6,075 nucleotides of DNA, taken from an uncultured Alphaproteobacteria bacterium (GTDB taxonomy: Bacteria; Pseudomonadota; Alphaproteobacteria; Thalassobaculales; Thalassobaculaceae). This document shows positions 1 to 5,944 of this stretch, piece after piece. Made by a program: the position numbers and the translations under genes. The notes beneath the pieces were generated by a model, which was given only the letters and a program-made list of their open reading frames with translations, searched no databases and was not told where the DNA came from. The first letter of the stretch is position 1, and every line of letters starts with the position of its first letter. Location: the NCBI GenBank assembly GCA_938028645.1, contig CALIMD010000274.1, forward strand, positions 1-6,075, in the 5' to 3' direction.

Positions 1-335
1 TCCCAAAGCGCTATATCAATTGCCGATAATGCATGAATCACAAGGCCACCCCGACCCGCGTAATGCAGTTTCCACCAAAGTCCATGCCATATTTCTTCAA
101 TGCGGGTTTCATCACGATCCATTAAAAAAGAGGCCATATCAGACTGCATTACCGAATGAATTGCCCGTGCACCTGCTCCAAGCGTGTAGGTGTAGCCTAA
201 ACCTTCTCGACCTTCACCATCTAAAATCCTTGCGGTCATGAGTTCAAAACTAGCCATATCGCCATGCATACTATCTGAAAGAACGACGGGTAAAGGAATA
301 CTGTAATGACCAACTTCTACATTTTTGATTGTCAT
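1..335 (-). CDS. Mandelate racemase/muconate lactonizing enzyme family protein, N-terminal part (cut by window edge)
   Basis: An open frame begins with ATG at 335 and runs off the left edge without a stop (111 codons plus two bases). The residues seen form the alpha+beta capping domain of the enolase superfamily. Residues 20-28 (SDSMHGDMA) sit where the substrate-specificity loop lies. They are followed by strand residues FELMTARILDGEGREGLGYTYT (30-51, written here only as a landmark), then RIEEIWHGLWW (78-88) and HYAGRGG (91-97), and finally HALSAIDIALW (101-111), the usual entry to the barrel. Members abstract an alpha proton from a carboxylate using Mg2+; many are sugar-acid dehydratases or racemases. 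The metal ligands and catalytic Lys/His lie in the missing barrel, so the reaction cannot be assigned. AGGA at 346-343 gives a ribosome-binding site seven bases from the ATG. The gene is divergent from the CMD gene at 462. Confidence 0.88.
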   Translation of the reverse strand, partial: MTIKNVEVGHYSIPLPVVLSDSMHGDMASFELMTARILDGEGREGLGYTYTLGAGARAIHSVMQSDMASFLMDRDETRIEEIWHGLWWKLHYAGRGGLVIHALSAIDIALW

Positions 336-461
336 ATCAAATCCTACATCTATTGAACTTCACAGACAGAGTTTACTATAAAAAATTTTAATATTATAGA
401 GATTGCAATTCGAAGCTTAAATGACGAAGATATTGTAACGACTACAAAGTGAGGAATAGAA
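336..461. promoter_or_regulatory. Divergent promoter region between the MR/MLE gene and the CMD gene
   Basis: This is a 126-bp, very AT-rich gap between two divergent genes, so it should hold both promoters. For the plus-strand gene the best sigma70-like match is TTGAAC (353-358), a 17-bp spacer and CTATAA (376-381). For the minus-strand gene there is a perfect TATAAT (398-393) with a poor -35, TTTAAG (421-416), at 17 bp. The two candidate promoters overlap or nearly so, which could make the divergent genes compete or be co-regulated. These are matches by eye; the existence of promoters here is more certain than the exact boxes. Confidence 0.4.
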
Positions 462-1007
462 ATGGCCCGAATATCCTACGCAGAGCGCGATGATGTACCA
501 ACTCGACTGCAACATCTTTTTGACGACATGTCGACATATGGTCCATTTGGAAGCCTAGTCGGGGCGATGGCACACCGCCCTCCAATATTCGAACACGTTT
601 TTGGAATGTTAACGGATTTACGAAAAGAAGGGGTCTTACCCCGTCGATATCTGGAACTCGCACTGGTTGCGGTGTCAAAACTAAATGAGTGTGACTATTG
701 TGTCGCTCATCATTCTCCGTTTCTTACCATAGAGGGTGTTTCGCCACTAGGAGCAGAGAATATATTAGATTACAAAGATCATCCTGAGTTTGATGAAATA
801 GATAAACTGGTCGTCGAATACTCTATCGGTGTAAGCAATGATTTTAATCGCGTAAGAGATGCCATGTTCGCCAGACTCAAAAAACATTTTACAGAGAAAC
901 AAATCGTTGAACTAACTTGGAGAATAGCGCTTTGTGGCGCTTTTAATAGATTTAATGATGTATTACAACTCGATTTAGAAGCAGATGCCTTAGCAAAAAT
1001 TGCATAG
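462..1007 (+). CDS. Carboxymuconolactone decarboxylase (CMD)/AhpD-like protein
   Basis: 181-residue cytoplasmic protein of the CMD/AhpD-like all-helical fold. The diagnostic motif is visible: E65, eleven residues, then C77-D-Y-C80 and H84, the AhpD-type E-x11-CxxC-x3-H arrangement. In AhpD this motif carries disulphide reduction (peroxidase/reductase activity). True carboxymuconolactone decarboxylases share the fold but usually lack the CxxC, so a thiol redox role is more likely than decarboxylation. The start at 462 is supported by GAGGA (451-455) six bases upstream. The reading frame closes with TAG, followed at once by an in-frame TAA. It stands alone on the plus strand between the divergent MR/MLE gene and the convergent zinc-finger gene (46-bp gap), so it is probably monocistronic. 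Such proteins are often found beside catabolic genes, where they may deal with reactive or peroxidic by-products. The natural substrate is unknown. Confidence 0.87.
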   Translation: MARISYAERDDVPTRLQHLFDDMSTYGPFGSLVGAMAHRPPIFEHVFGMLTDLRKEGVLPRRYLELALVAVSKLNECDYCVAHHSPFLTIEGVSPLGAENILDYKDHPEFDEIDKLVVEYSIGVSNDFNRVRDAMFARLKKHFTEKQIVELTWRIALCGAFNRFNDVLQLDLEADALAKIA

Positions 1008-1053
1008 TAATTCTAACATCCGCTAAAGAGTCTAGAGCGTATCATAAATAATT

Positions 1054-1410
1054 TTAATTCGGCCACGCCCGTGTTTGAGAGCATTGAACGCATGTTGTCG
1101 TAGCGGGATCAAATTCCAAACGTTTTTTGGGAATGAGCTCATCACAAACACAACAGTAACCATAATCGGAATCTTTTATTCGTTTAATAGCGGCATTAAT
1201 TCTTGTTATGTCGGCTTTCCTGCGACGTTGTGTTTCTTTTGCCATGGCTTGCGATTGCATAGCATCCATCCGCGATAAACGACCAACTTTTGTCTGGTCC
1301 AACTCAACGGGTCGAGCGTTGTCGCGCACATTGTCGATAAGTTCCTGAAGTTGAACCTTTTGTTCCTGCAAAAGTCTTAAGAAAAAGTTATACTCTGGCT
1401 CTGTGCACAA
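1054..1410 (-). CDS. DksA/TraR C4-type zinc-finger protein
   Basis: 118-residue protein with a predicted charged helical N-terminal half (about 8-78) and a C-terminal four-cysteine zinc finger: C86-x2-C89 and C107-x2-C110, with the family signature DYGYC before it and ELIPKKRLEFDP between the pairs. The segment LDQTKVGRLSRMDAMQ (37-52) is typical of the short DksA/TraR-like proteins of Proteobacteria. DksA proper binds the RNA polymerase secondary channel with an acidic coiled-coil tip and tunes transcription with ppGpp; whether these short relatives do so is uncertain, and only D49 is present in the tip-like turn. The start is not clean: the only usable initiator in frame is TTG at 1410, since the frame closes at TAA 1449-1447 and the next ATG is codon 48. 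Homologues begin near here, so TTG is accepted. It lies 78 bp downstream of the dioxygenase gene and converges on the CMD gene. Confidence 0.85.
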   Translation of the reverse strand: MCTEPEYNFFLRLLQEQKVQLQELIDNVRDNARPVELDQTKVGRLSRMDAMQSQAMAKETQRRRKADITRINAAIKRIKDSDYGYCCVCDELIPKKRLEFDPATTTCVQCSQTRAWPN

Positions 1411-1488
1411 TCTACAGGCACCCCGAATCCCGCCATTTCTAACTACTTAAGAGAAAACAGCGAATGTGTTGTTCATCATATTGAGCCA

Positions 1489-2370
1489 TTAAACGGTTGG
1501 CCCCTGACCTGCCACAGTGGTTCGATGCATCACCCTACGATAATCTTCGTCTGGCCATGGGTTGCCGCGGTGTAAAACAGCTTGGTTGTCCCACATCACC
1601 AAATCAAGAGGCTTCCATTTATGGCTATAAACAAACTCTGGTCTTGTTATCCACGAAGTCAATTCTGTAATCAAAGCACGACTTTTTGGATAATCCCAAC
1701 CTTCAACAAAATGGCAATGGCTACCCAAGTACAAAACCTTCCGACCTGTCTCAGAATGTTTTCTAATCAAAGCCTGCCGGACCGGTTGTAACTTTCTCTT
1801 CTCCTCCTCCGTAAAAATATCCCCAACAATTAATTGCCGAGAAAAAACAATAGAGTGTTCACATATAAGACCCTCTAAATCATCTTTCGTAATACCAGAT
1901 ACTGAACCTGGCCATTCATCATACGCAGCACGAGCATCGGCGAACTGTGTTTCGCCACCGATTGGAGGGACCTCCCTACCTGACAATAATGATATATTGG
2001 CGGGAATGGGTTTAAACGACGAATCTGAATGCCACAGGTTATTGCCTCTATGGTATCTAGATTTTTCATGATCATGCGGGCGAATTTTATTATCATCGCC
2101 CACATTGGAGATCCTAGAGATTTCTGGCCGTGTTACTCCACCGTATTGATCAAAACCTAATGAGGTCTCTAGCGCTCCAAAACGCTCTGAGAAAGCTATC
2201 TGCTGGTCATCATTGATATTTTGATCTCGAAGAACCAAAACTGCATATTTATAGAATGCATCTCGAATGATAGAAAAGTCTGCATCGTTCAATGATTTTC
2301 CAAGATCAAGGTTTACCACCTCCGCCGCGAATTCACTGCCCGGTTTTAAAGGTTTTATTACAAGGTTCAT
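1489..2370 (-). CDS. TauD/TfdA-family Fe(II)/2-oxoglutarate-dependent dioxygenase
   Basis: 293-residue cytoplasmic oxygenase, full length for the TauD/TfdA family (about 280-300). All parts of the 2-His-1-carboxylate iron site are visible: H114-S-D116 in LWHSDSSF and the distal H267 in DNQAVLHRGNPW. The 2-oxoglutarate-binding arginine is probably R279 and the next conserved one R283, both in YRRVMHRTTV, by analogy with R266/R270 of TauD. GGETQFADARAAYD (138-151) is another family landmark. Members hydroxylate a carbon beside a heteroatom (sulphonate, aryloxy ether, carnitine-type amine) using O2 and 2-oxoglutarate, releasing succinate and CO2. The HSD triad and the HRG motif are more TfdA-like than TauD-like, but the substrate cannot be read from sequence. 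It starts 14 bp after the SDR stop, so the two are almost certainly co-transcribed; the product alcohol may be the SDR substrate. The ribosome-binding site is weak (GGATAGAG just before ATG), which fits translation coupled to the SDR gene. Confidence 0.93.
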   Translation of the reverse strand: MNLVIKPLKPGSEFAAEVVNLDLGKSLNDADFSIIRDAFYKYAVLVLRDQNINDDQQIAFSERFGALETSLGFDQYGGVTRPEISRISNVGDDNKIRPHDHEKSRYHRGNNLWHSDSSFKPIPANISLLSGREVPPIGGETQFADARAAYDEWPGSVSGITKDDLEGLICEHSIVFSRQLIVGDIFTEEEKRKLQPVRQALIRKHSETGRKVLYLGSHCHFVEGWDYPKSRALITELTSWITRPEFVYSHKWKPLDLVMWDNQAVLHRGNPWPDEDYRRVMHRTTVAGQGPTV

Positions 2371-2384
2371 CTCTATCCAAACTC

Positions 2385-3152
2385 TCAGTAAATCGTAACA
2401 CCACTATCAACTGACATAATTTGGCCAGTTGTGATCACAGATTCATCCGATCCCAAATAGACGGCCATGTCAGCAATATGTATGGGCATCCCAAAGCCTA
2501 ATAAATGTTGCTCCGATATCTTTTTGATTTCTGGTGACTCATCAACCAGTTTTTTAACTCTATCAGACAATGTGACGGACGGTGCTATAGCATTTACTCG
2601 AATTTTATTTGGTGCATATTCTACCGCCATCGATCGTGTCATAGACGCAACTCCACCCTTGGCTGCTGTGTAGCAATCTCTTCCTGGAAGTGCCATTAAT
2701 GCCACATTCGAAGACATATTAATAACAGAACCACCTCCCGATTTTATGATTGCCGGTATACCATGTTTCGAACATACAAATGTTCCAAACAAATCAAGTT
2801 TGATAACCCTCCAGAATTCGTCATCCGGCGCCTCGGTTACAGGCCCATCCTGCATTGTAGAGCCACCTGCGTTATTGTGAAGAATATCCAGTTTACCATA
2901 ACGCTCCAATGCCTCAGAGACCGCGTTTTTAACACTTTCATGGCTTGTGACATCGGTTTCGATAAATACGGCGTCACCGCCGCTGTTACCCGCTGCATCT
3001 CTCGCCAGCTGCGCCGATTCTTCGCCAAGGTCAGTATTTATCTCAGCGACGATTACGCGGGCGCCTTCCTCTGCAAAACGAATTGCCGTAGCACGCCCTA
3101 TCCCGCCACCACCGCCTGTTATTATTGCTACTTTTTCTTTAAGTCTTCCCAT
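2385..3152 (-). CDS. Short-chain dehydrogenase/reductase (classical SDR, NAD-type)
   Basis: 255-residue classical SDR of normal length. The Rossmann nucleotide motif TGGGGGIG is at 12-19, an acidic residue (E37) ends the second strand and favours NAD(H) over NADP(H), D67-V68 contacts adenine, and the NNAG motif is at 93-96. The catalytic residues are S148, Y161 and K165 (YTAAK, with Ser-Tyr spacing 13). The C-terminal end has the usual TTGQIMSVDSG. The Asn that usually completes the catalytic tetrad is replaced by Asp (D120 in KLDLFGTF). Members interconvert alcohols and ketones or aldehydes; the substrate is unknown. The start at 3152 is preceded by AAGGTGGGG (3165-3157), a good ribosome-binding site. 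It is the first gene of a pair with the TauD/TfdA dioxygenase (14-bp gap), and the 130-bp gap upstream carries two dyad symmetries, so the operon probably has its own regulated promoter. Confidence 0.93.
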   Translation of the reverse strand: MGRLKEKVAIITGGGGGIGRATAIRFAEEGARVIVAEINTDLGEESAQLARDAAGNSGGDAVFIETDVTSHESVKNAVSEALERYGKLDILHNNAGGSTMQDGPVTEAPDDEFWRVIKLDLFGTFVCSKHGIPAIIKSGGGSVINMSSNVALMALPGRDCYTAAKGGVASMTRSMAVEYAPNKIRVNAIAPSVTLSDRVKKLVDESPEIKKISEQHLLGFGMPIHIADMAVYLGSDESVITTGQIMSVDSGVTIY

Positions 3153-3215
3153 TTCGCCCCACCTTTTAAAAATAGTTGGGATAAAACTATCACTCTAAAA
3201 TAGATTTAGAAAATC

Positions 3216-3247
3216 ATTACCATCCACAATCTCTAGTGTGATGTAAT
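3216..3247. promoter_or_regulatory. Bulged 11-bp inverted repeat upstream of the SDR-dioxygenase operon
   Basis: The left arm is ATTACCATCCACA (3216-3228) and the right arm TGTGATGTAAT (3237-3247). If two C residues of the left arm are bulged out, all 11 remaining positions pair across an 8-base loop. It lies 64 to 95 bp upstream of the SDR start and downstream of the universal stress gene. It may be an operator for the SDR operon or a transcript 3' end for the upstream gene; there is no convincing T-run in the minus-strand direction, which argues against a standard intrinsic terminator. Confidence 0.3.
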
Positions 3248-3262
3248 TCTCAGTTAACGAGA
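3248..3262. promoter_or_regulatory. Palindrome centred on GTTAAC, abutting the previous dyad
   Basis: TCTC (3248-3251), one A, the palindrome GTTAAC (3253-3258) and GAGA (3259-3262) form a 10-bp-paired dyad with a single unpaired A. It starts on the base after the 3216-3247 inverted repeat. A compact AT-centred palindrome about 95-110 bp upstream of a catabolic operon start is the kind of site dimeric repressors or activators bind, but no regulator gene is present in the window to match it to. Confidence 0.28.
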
Positions 3263-3282
3263 TTAAATGTTATACTATTACT

Positions 3283-4098
3283 TTAATGAGCAAAAATAAC
3301 AGGCATCTTAGCCTTATCTAATATTGCGCGCGTCGCACCACCAAAAATCATCTGTGTAAGTCGACTTTGGGTAAATGCTCCCTTCACCAGCAAGTCCACA
3401 TTAGCATTTTCAGCAACCTCCAGCGCCCTTTCTCCGGGATTTCCCGCAGATGCACCACGCTTGAATTCTGCTTCAATCTCATGTCCTGCTAGATACCGTT
3501 GAAGTGCAATCCCGTCGGGGCCAGCGTGGACCCAACCATCCACCTCTATGATATATACTTTTTTAGCACATCTTATAATCGGCATACTCAGCGCTAAAAC
3601 TCGAGCCGTTTCAGTACTATGATTCCAAGCAATACCAACCGTGTCCCCAAAATCGTCTTCCCATTTTTGTGGAACGACGAGAACTGGGCGTCCTCCCTCA
3701 AATAAAGCCATTTCAAATAACGTTTGCCAATGGGGATTCTCGCGGGATCGACCGACCATTGTAACGTCCTGCACACGACATATCTCTCCAACTTGACGCC
3801 AATTAGACAAACTAGTCATATCAACATTCAGATTCTCACTGGCAACAGGTGGATTACATACGGCCGCTCTATCAACAATATTTTTCTCAGCAGCAGCTTT
3901 TTGAGCCTCGATTTCGTCGTCTAATCCATCATATGACACTACCCCTCCACTCATCGGATCCACTATAACCGGGTCTGGAAGTCTCGGGTAAAACATAGCG
4001 GTAATTGAAGCATTGGTTCGAGTAGCAAGATGACCTGCTGCTGCTATTGGAACATCACTAGATGTATCTGCACCAAACGGAAGTAGGATCTGTCTCAT
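3283..4098 (-). CDS. Tandem universal stress protein (two UspA domains)
   Basis: 271-residue cytoplasmic protein with two UspA-fold halves: residues 1-143, starting MRQILLPFG and ending RPVLVVPQ, and residues 151-271, starting GDTVGIAWNHS and ending MPVIFAH. The second half has the family C-terminal signature LVKGAFTQSRLTQMIFGGATRAIL (237-260 overall). UspA proteins bind ATP or act as stress-response factors; tandem forms of this length are common in Alphaproteobacteria. In the usual Gx2Gx9G(S/T) phosphate-binding motif the second glycine is replaced by T243 (G240-A-F-T243), while G253-G254 remain, so nucleotide binding may be lost or altered. I chose ATG 4098 because AGGAGAG (4111-4105) lies six bases upstream. 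An in-frame TTG at 4152 would add 18 residues but would read through that ribosome-binding site and the palindrome at 4127-4147. It is separated from DUF547 by 99 bp and from SDR by 130 bp. Confidence 0.86.
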   Translation of the reverse strand: MRQILLPFGADTSSDVPIAAAGHLATRTNASITAMFYPRLPDPVIVDPMSGGVVSYDGLDDEIEAQKAAAEKNIVDRAAVCNPPVASENLNVDMTSLSNWRQVGEICRVQDVTMVGRSRENPHWQTLFEMALFEGGRPVLVVPQKWEDDFGDTVGIAWNHSTETARVLALSMPIIRCAKKVYIIEVDGWVHAGPDGIALQRYLAGHEIEAEFKRGASAGNPGERALEVAENANVDLLVKGAFTQSRLTQMIFGGATRAILDKAKMPVIFAH

Positions 4099-4126
4099 AA
4101 TTAACTCTCCTAATTTGGATTTCAAA

Positions 4127-4147
4127 GTCAGTTTCTGAGAACCTGAC
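4127..4147. promoter_or_regulatory. 21-bp near-perfect palindrome upstream of the universal stress gene
   Basis: Outer arms GTCAG (4127-4131) and CTGAC (4143-4147) and inner arms TTCT (4133-4136) and AGAA (4138-4141) pair around a central G; only the pair 4132/4142 fails. That is 9 of 10 positions of dyad symmetry. It ends 28 bp upstream of the chosen USP ATG and 15 bp upstream of its Shine-Dalgarno sequence. It could be an operator for a dimeric regulator or, if transcribed, a stable 5'-leader hairpin. An AT-rich stretch (4161-4170) upstream of it could hold the -10 region, which would put the palindrome near the transcription start. Confidence 0.45.
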
Positions 4148-4197
4148 ACCAAGGTAACACAATATATAATAGTTTGAACACATATATGTTAGGTGTT

Positions 4198-5040
4198 TTA
4201 ATCAAGCATGCCAGTTCCGTCATTCAATGACCAGTCAAATTGGTAACGCACAGGCATTTTAGTATCTATTTTTTTGAGCGTACCAGGGACTATATAATTC
4301 TTAATAGTGGATAACTGACTAGCTTTATCACGACCGAACTCAATGGGATATTTTCGGAATAGCTCTGATAGCACCAATTCACCATTTTCGATAAAGAGTC
4401 CCTTTGAATGGTTGATGAAGTCTAAAGCAGCTCCATCTAGCATTCTATCTACCCAATCCCCAGTGAACGGCTTGATTGGTATGTTGGGGGAACCGAGCGC
4501 CGCATCACACAGACCGTAGTGGAGCCTCGGATCATCAAAGAGTTGCAGTAGGACTTTGTGACGCAAGTCACTTAAGCTAAATTTCTCGTTTCGGATATCG
4601 ATAAGCTTTTCATTAAAGGCATCATTAGTGAACGGAGGAAAACCAAATTTAATATCTTGAATTGATAGAACCAAATAACGACTCAAAATCAAACGAACTG
4701 CCACTGCATTATAAAAGTTTAACCAATAAGCATACTGTTCCCGCCTACTGAGATTCTCTACCGGAAATGATGACAAATTATGAAGGTAGACATCTAATCG
4801 TTCTTTATCCTCTAATGTGACATCGCCATAAGCAAATAAATGGTTTCTCTCAGGAGTAATTACCAGATATTTTTTCAGGAGATAGGCCCAAGAATTATGA
4901 TCAACAAATTTCTTTGATTGATTGGAATATCTTTGCCACCACTTTTCTTTCGTTTTTGGAAGATGTATTTTGTTGGCGCTGCACGCAGAGCAAATCAAAG
5001 AGAGATGTAATGCGATGAAGCTACGACGCGTAAGTGCCAT
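4198..5040 (-). CDS. DUF547-family exported protein with Tat-like signal
   Basis: 280-residue protein. The N-terminus (MALTRRSFIALHLSLICSAC) combines a twin-arginine-like TRRSFI (4-9), a short hydrophobic run (8-16) and Cys20 preceded by C-S-A, a poor lipobox, so export by Tat and possibly lipidation are suggested but not secure. The rest matches DUF547: EQYAYWLNFYNAVAVRLIL (101-119), FSLSDLRHKVL (154-164), DDPRLHYGL (169-177), then SPNI (184-187) and DFINHSKGL (207-215). Function of DUF547 is not established. In the family members I recall, the segment after the conserved His carries cysteines (pattern H-F-A-x-N-C-A-S-x-G-C-P-N-L); here the equivalents are D179 and S184, with a lone C178. 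The start at 5040 has GGAAG about seven bases upstream. Downstream of the hydratase by 53 bp; co-transcription is possible. Confidence 0.8.
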   Translation of the reverse strand: MALTRRSFIALHLSLICSACSANKIHLPKTKEKWWQRYSNQSKKFVDHNSWAYLLKKYLVITPERNHLFAYGDVTLEDKERLDVYLHNLSSFPVENLSRREQYAYWLNFYNAVAVRLILSRYLVLSIQDIKFGFPPFTNDAFNEKLIDIRNEKFSLSDLRHKVLLQLFDDPRLHYGLCDAALGSPNIPIKPFTGDWVDRMLDGAALDFINHSKGLFIENGELVLSELFRKYPIEFGRDKASQLSTIKNYIVPGTLKKIDTKMPVRYQFDWSLNDGTGMLD

Positions 5041-5093
5041 ACTATTCTTCCAAAACCCACATTCCCTATTGAAATATCACAAAAAAATATTTT

Positions 5094-5885
5094 TTAATCG
5101 ATCTGAACTTCAACCGAACCAACCCCATCGACGTTGTAGATAGCATGGTCGCCGCGAGTCAAAAACTTGGTCGCTAGCGTTGAACCACTCATAACGATAT
5201 TCCCTTTTTTAAGAGGTCGCCCTTGTTCGCCAAGCAAGTTTGCGAGCCAAGCTAGAGCGTTTAAAGGGTTACCCATCGCATCTCCAGTATTTGCCCGTTC
5301 AACGATACCATTGAACAACAAATCAACAGGGGTTGAGGATAAATCAATAGATTGCCAATCATATCTTGGCGAACCTAAAACGACACCACCGCACCACGCA
5401 TTATCAGCAATCAACGTCATGGGGTCTAAATTTGAATAATCCGCATCTCTGTCCTCAATTAATTCAAAAGCCGGCATGATTGCTTTCACAAATACTCCAA
5501 CTGACTCTGCATCGTAATGCGAATTTTTTGGAATATCCTCGGCAATCTCAAATGCTATTTCAAACTCCAAACCCAAACGAACAAATTGATCCAGTTCAAT
5601 TTTTGCAGGGGATTGATGCACTGTTGAACTAAAAATAGCGGCGCCGACTGGTTTATCCACCCCAACTAGTTCCTGTATAGCCTTGGAGGTCAACGCTATT
5701 TTATACCCTGCCACCGGCCCACGCCCTCCCTGCTCCCACAACCTATTCAATGCCTTTTGCGCTTTGTAAGCATCGGTTACAGAACCTGGAGCCAGGTCAC
5801 CTGTTAAGTTCTGAAACTTCGTTTTCGAAGCGTGGCTATCGTGAAGATATTTGGCTATGTTTTCAATTCTCATTTCATCAGACAT
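5094..5885 (-). CDS. 2-keto-4-pentenoate hydratase-type enzyme (MhpD/HpcG family, FAH-related fold)
   Basis: 263-residue enzyme, normal length for the family. Landmarks: GYKIALTS (60-67) with K62; GVDKPVGAAIF (75-85); the metal ligands E107-x-E109 in LGLEFEIAFEIAED and E141 in PAFELIEDRDADY; IADNAWCGGVVLG (159-171); ALAWLANLLGEQGRPLKKGNIV (210-231, landmark only), and SGS (233-235). The family hydrates 2-hydroxypenta-2,4-dienoate or 2-hydroxyhepta-2,4-dienedioate in meta-cleavage pathways; the homologous 4-oxalocrotonate decarboxylases look alike, so the exact reaction is open. A Mg2+ or Mn2+ ion is expected. ATG 5885 has AGGGG five to six bases upstream; a second ATG at 5873 lacks a comparable site. 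It is divergent from the gene starting at 6056 and leads the minus-strand run, with DUF547 53 bp downstream. Confidence 0.9.
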   Translation of the reverse strand: MSDEMRIENIAKYLHDSHASKTKFQNLTGDLAPGSVTDAYKAQKALNRLWEQGGRGPVAGYKIALTSKAIQELVGVDKPVGAAIFSSTVHQSPAKIELDQFVRLGLEFEIAFEIAEDIPKNSHYDAESVGVFVKAIMPAFELIEDRDADYSNLDPMTLIADNAWCGGVVLGSPRYDWQSIDLSSTPVDLLFNGIVERANTGDAMGNPLNALAWLANLLGEQGRPLKKGNIVMSGSTLATKFLTRGDHAIYNVDGVGSVEVQID

Positions 5886-5908
5886 GCTTGCCCCTAAAAT
5901 ACAAATTA

Positions 5909-5944
5909 ATTACCAGAACTATTATCAGTTGATTAAGTGGTAAT
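5909..5944. promoter_or_regulatory. Inverted repeat ATTACCA...TGGTAAT in the divergent hydratase/VOC intergenic region
   Basis: Perfect 7-bp arms at 5909-5915 and 5938-5944 flank 22 bases that include a smaller dyad AACT (5917-5920)/AGTT (5927-5930). It lies 24-59 bp upstream of the hydratase ATG, where an operator would overlap the promoter. The arm sequence resembles the TGGT-n-ACCA half-sites common for GntR-type regulators, but such short arms can arise by chance in AT-rich DNA. No promoter boxes around it are convincing. Confidence 0.3.

Noticed and set aside
20..241. Plus-strand open frame of 73 codons near the left edge
   Set aside because: It is the antisense of the MR/MLE N-terminal domain, whose conserved residues are on the minus strand.
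442..678. Minus-strand open frame of 78 codons inside the CMD gene
   Set aside because: It lies wholly antisense to a clear CMD/AhpD-like gene with an intact motif, and its translation resembles no family I know.
1021..1039. Candidate bidirectional terminator between the convergent CMD and zinc-finger genes
   Set aside because: Only four outer pairs (CGCT/AGCG) form before two mismatches, and there is no strong T-run, so the hairpin is too weak to call although a terminator is expected somewhere here.
1436..1436. ATG at 1436-1434 as an alternative start for the zinc-finger gene
   Set aside because: It is in a different frame from the zinc-finger protein; using it would need a frameshift for which there is no direct evidence.
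2763..3203. Plus-strand open frame of 146 codons across the SDR gene and its upstream gap
   Set aside because: It is antisense to a textbook SDR frame; the translation is rich in Cys, Arg and Tyr with no domain pattern, as expected of a shadow frame.
4099..4152. 18-residue N-terminal extension of the universal stress protein from TTG 4152
   Set aside because: The extension would overlap the strong AGGAGAG ribosome-binding site and the palindrome, and UspA domains usually begin with a short Met-x-x-I-L-L-P segment exactly as at 4098.
4177..4197. ACATATATGT palindrome (4180-4189) and AACAC/GTGTT arms just after the DUF547 stop
   Set aside because: Short, AT-only core and no T-run after the stem on the minus strand, so neither a terminator nor an operator can be claimed.
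5082..5095. AAAAAA-TA-TTTTTT palindrome at the hydratase stop codon
   Set aside because: It is a simple A/T run that overlaps the stop codon; such symmetry is common in AT-rich DNA and has no GC stem for an intrinsic terminator.
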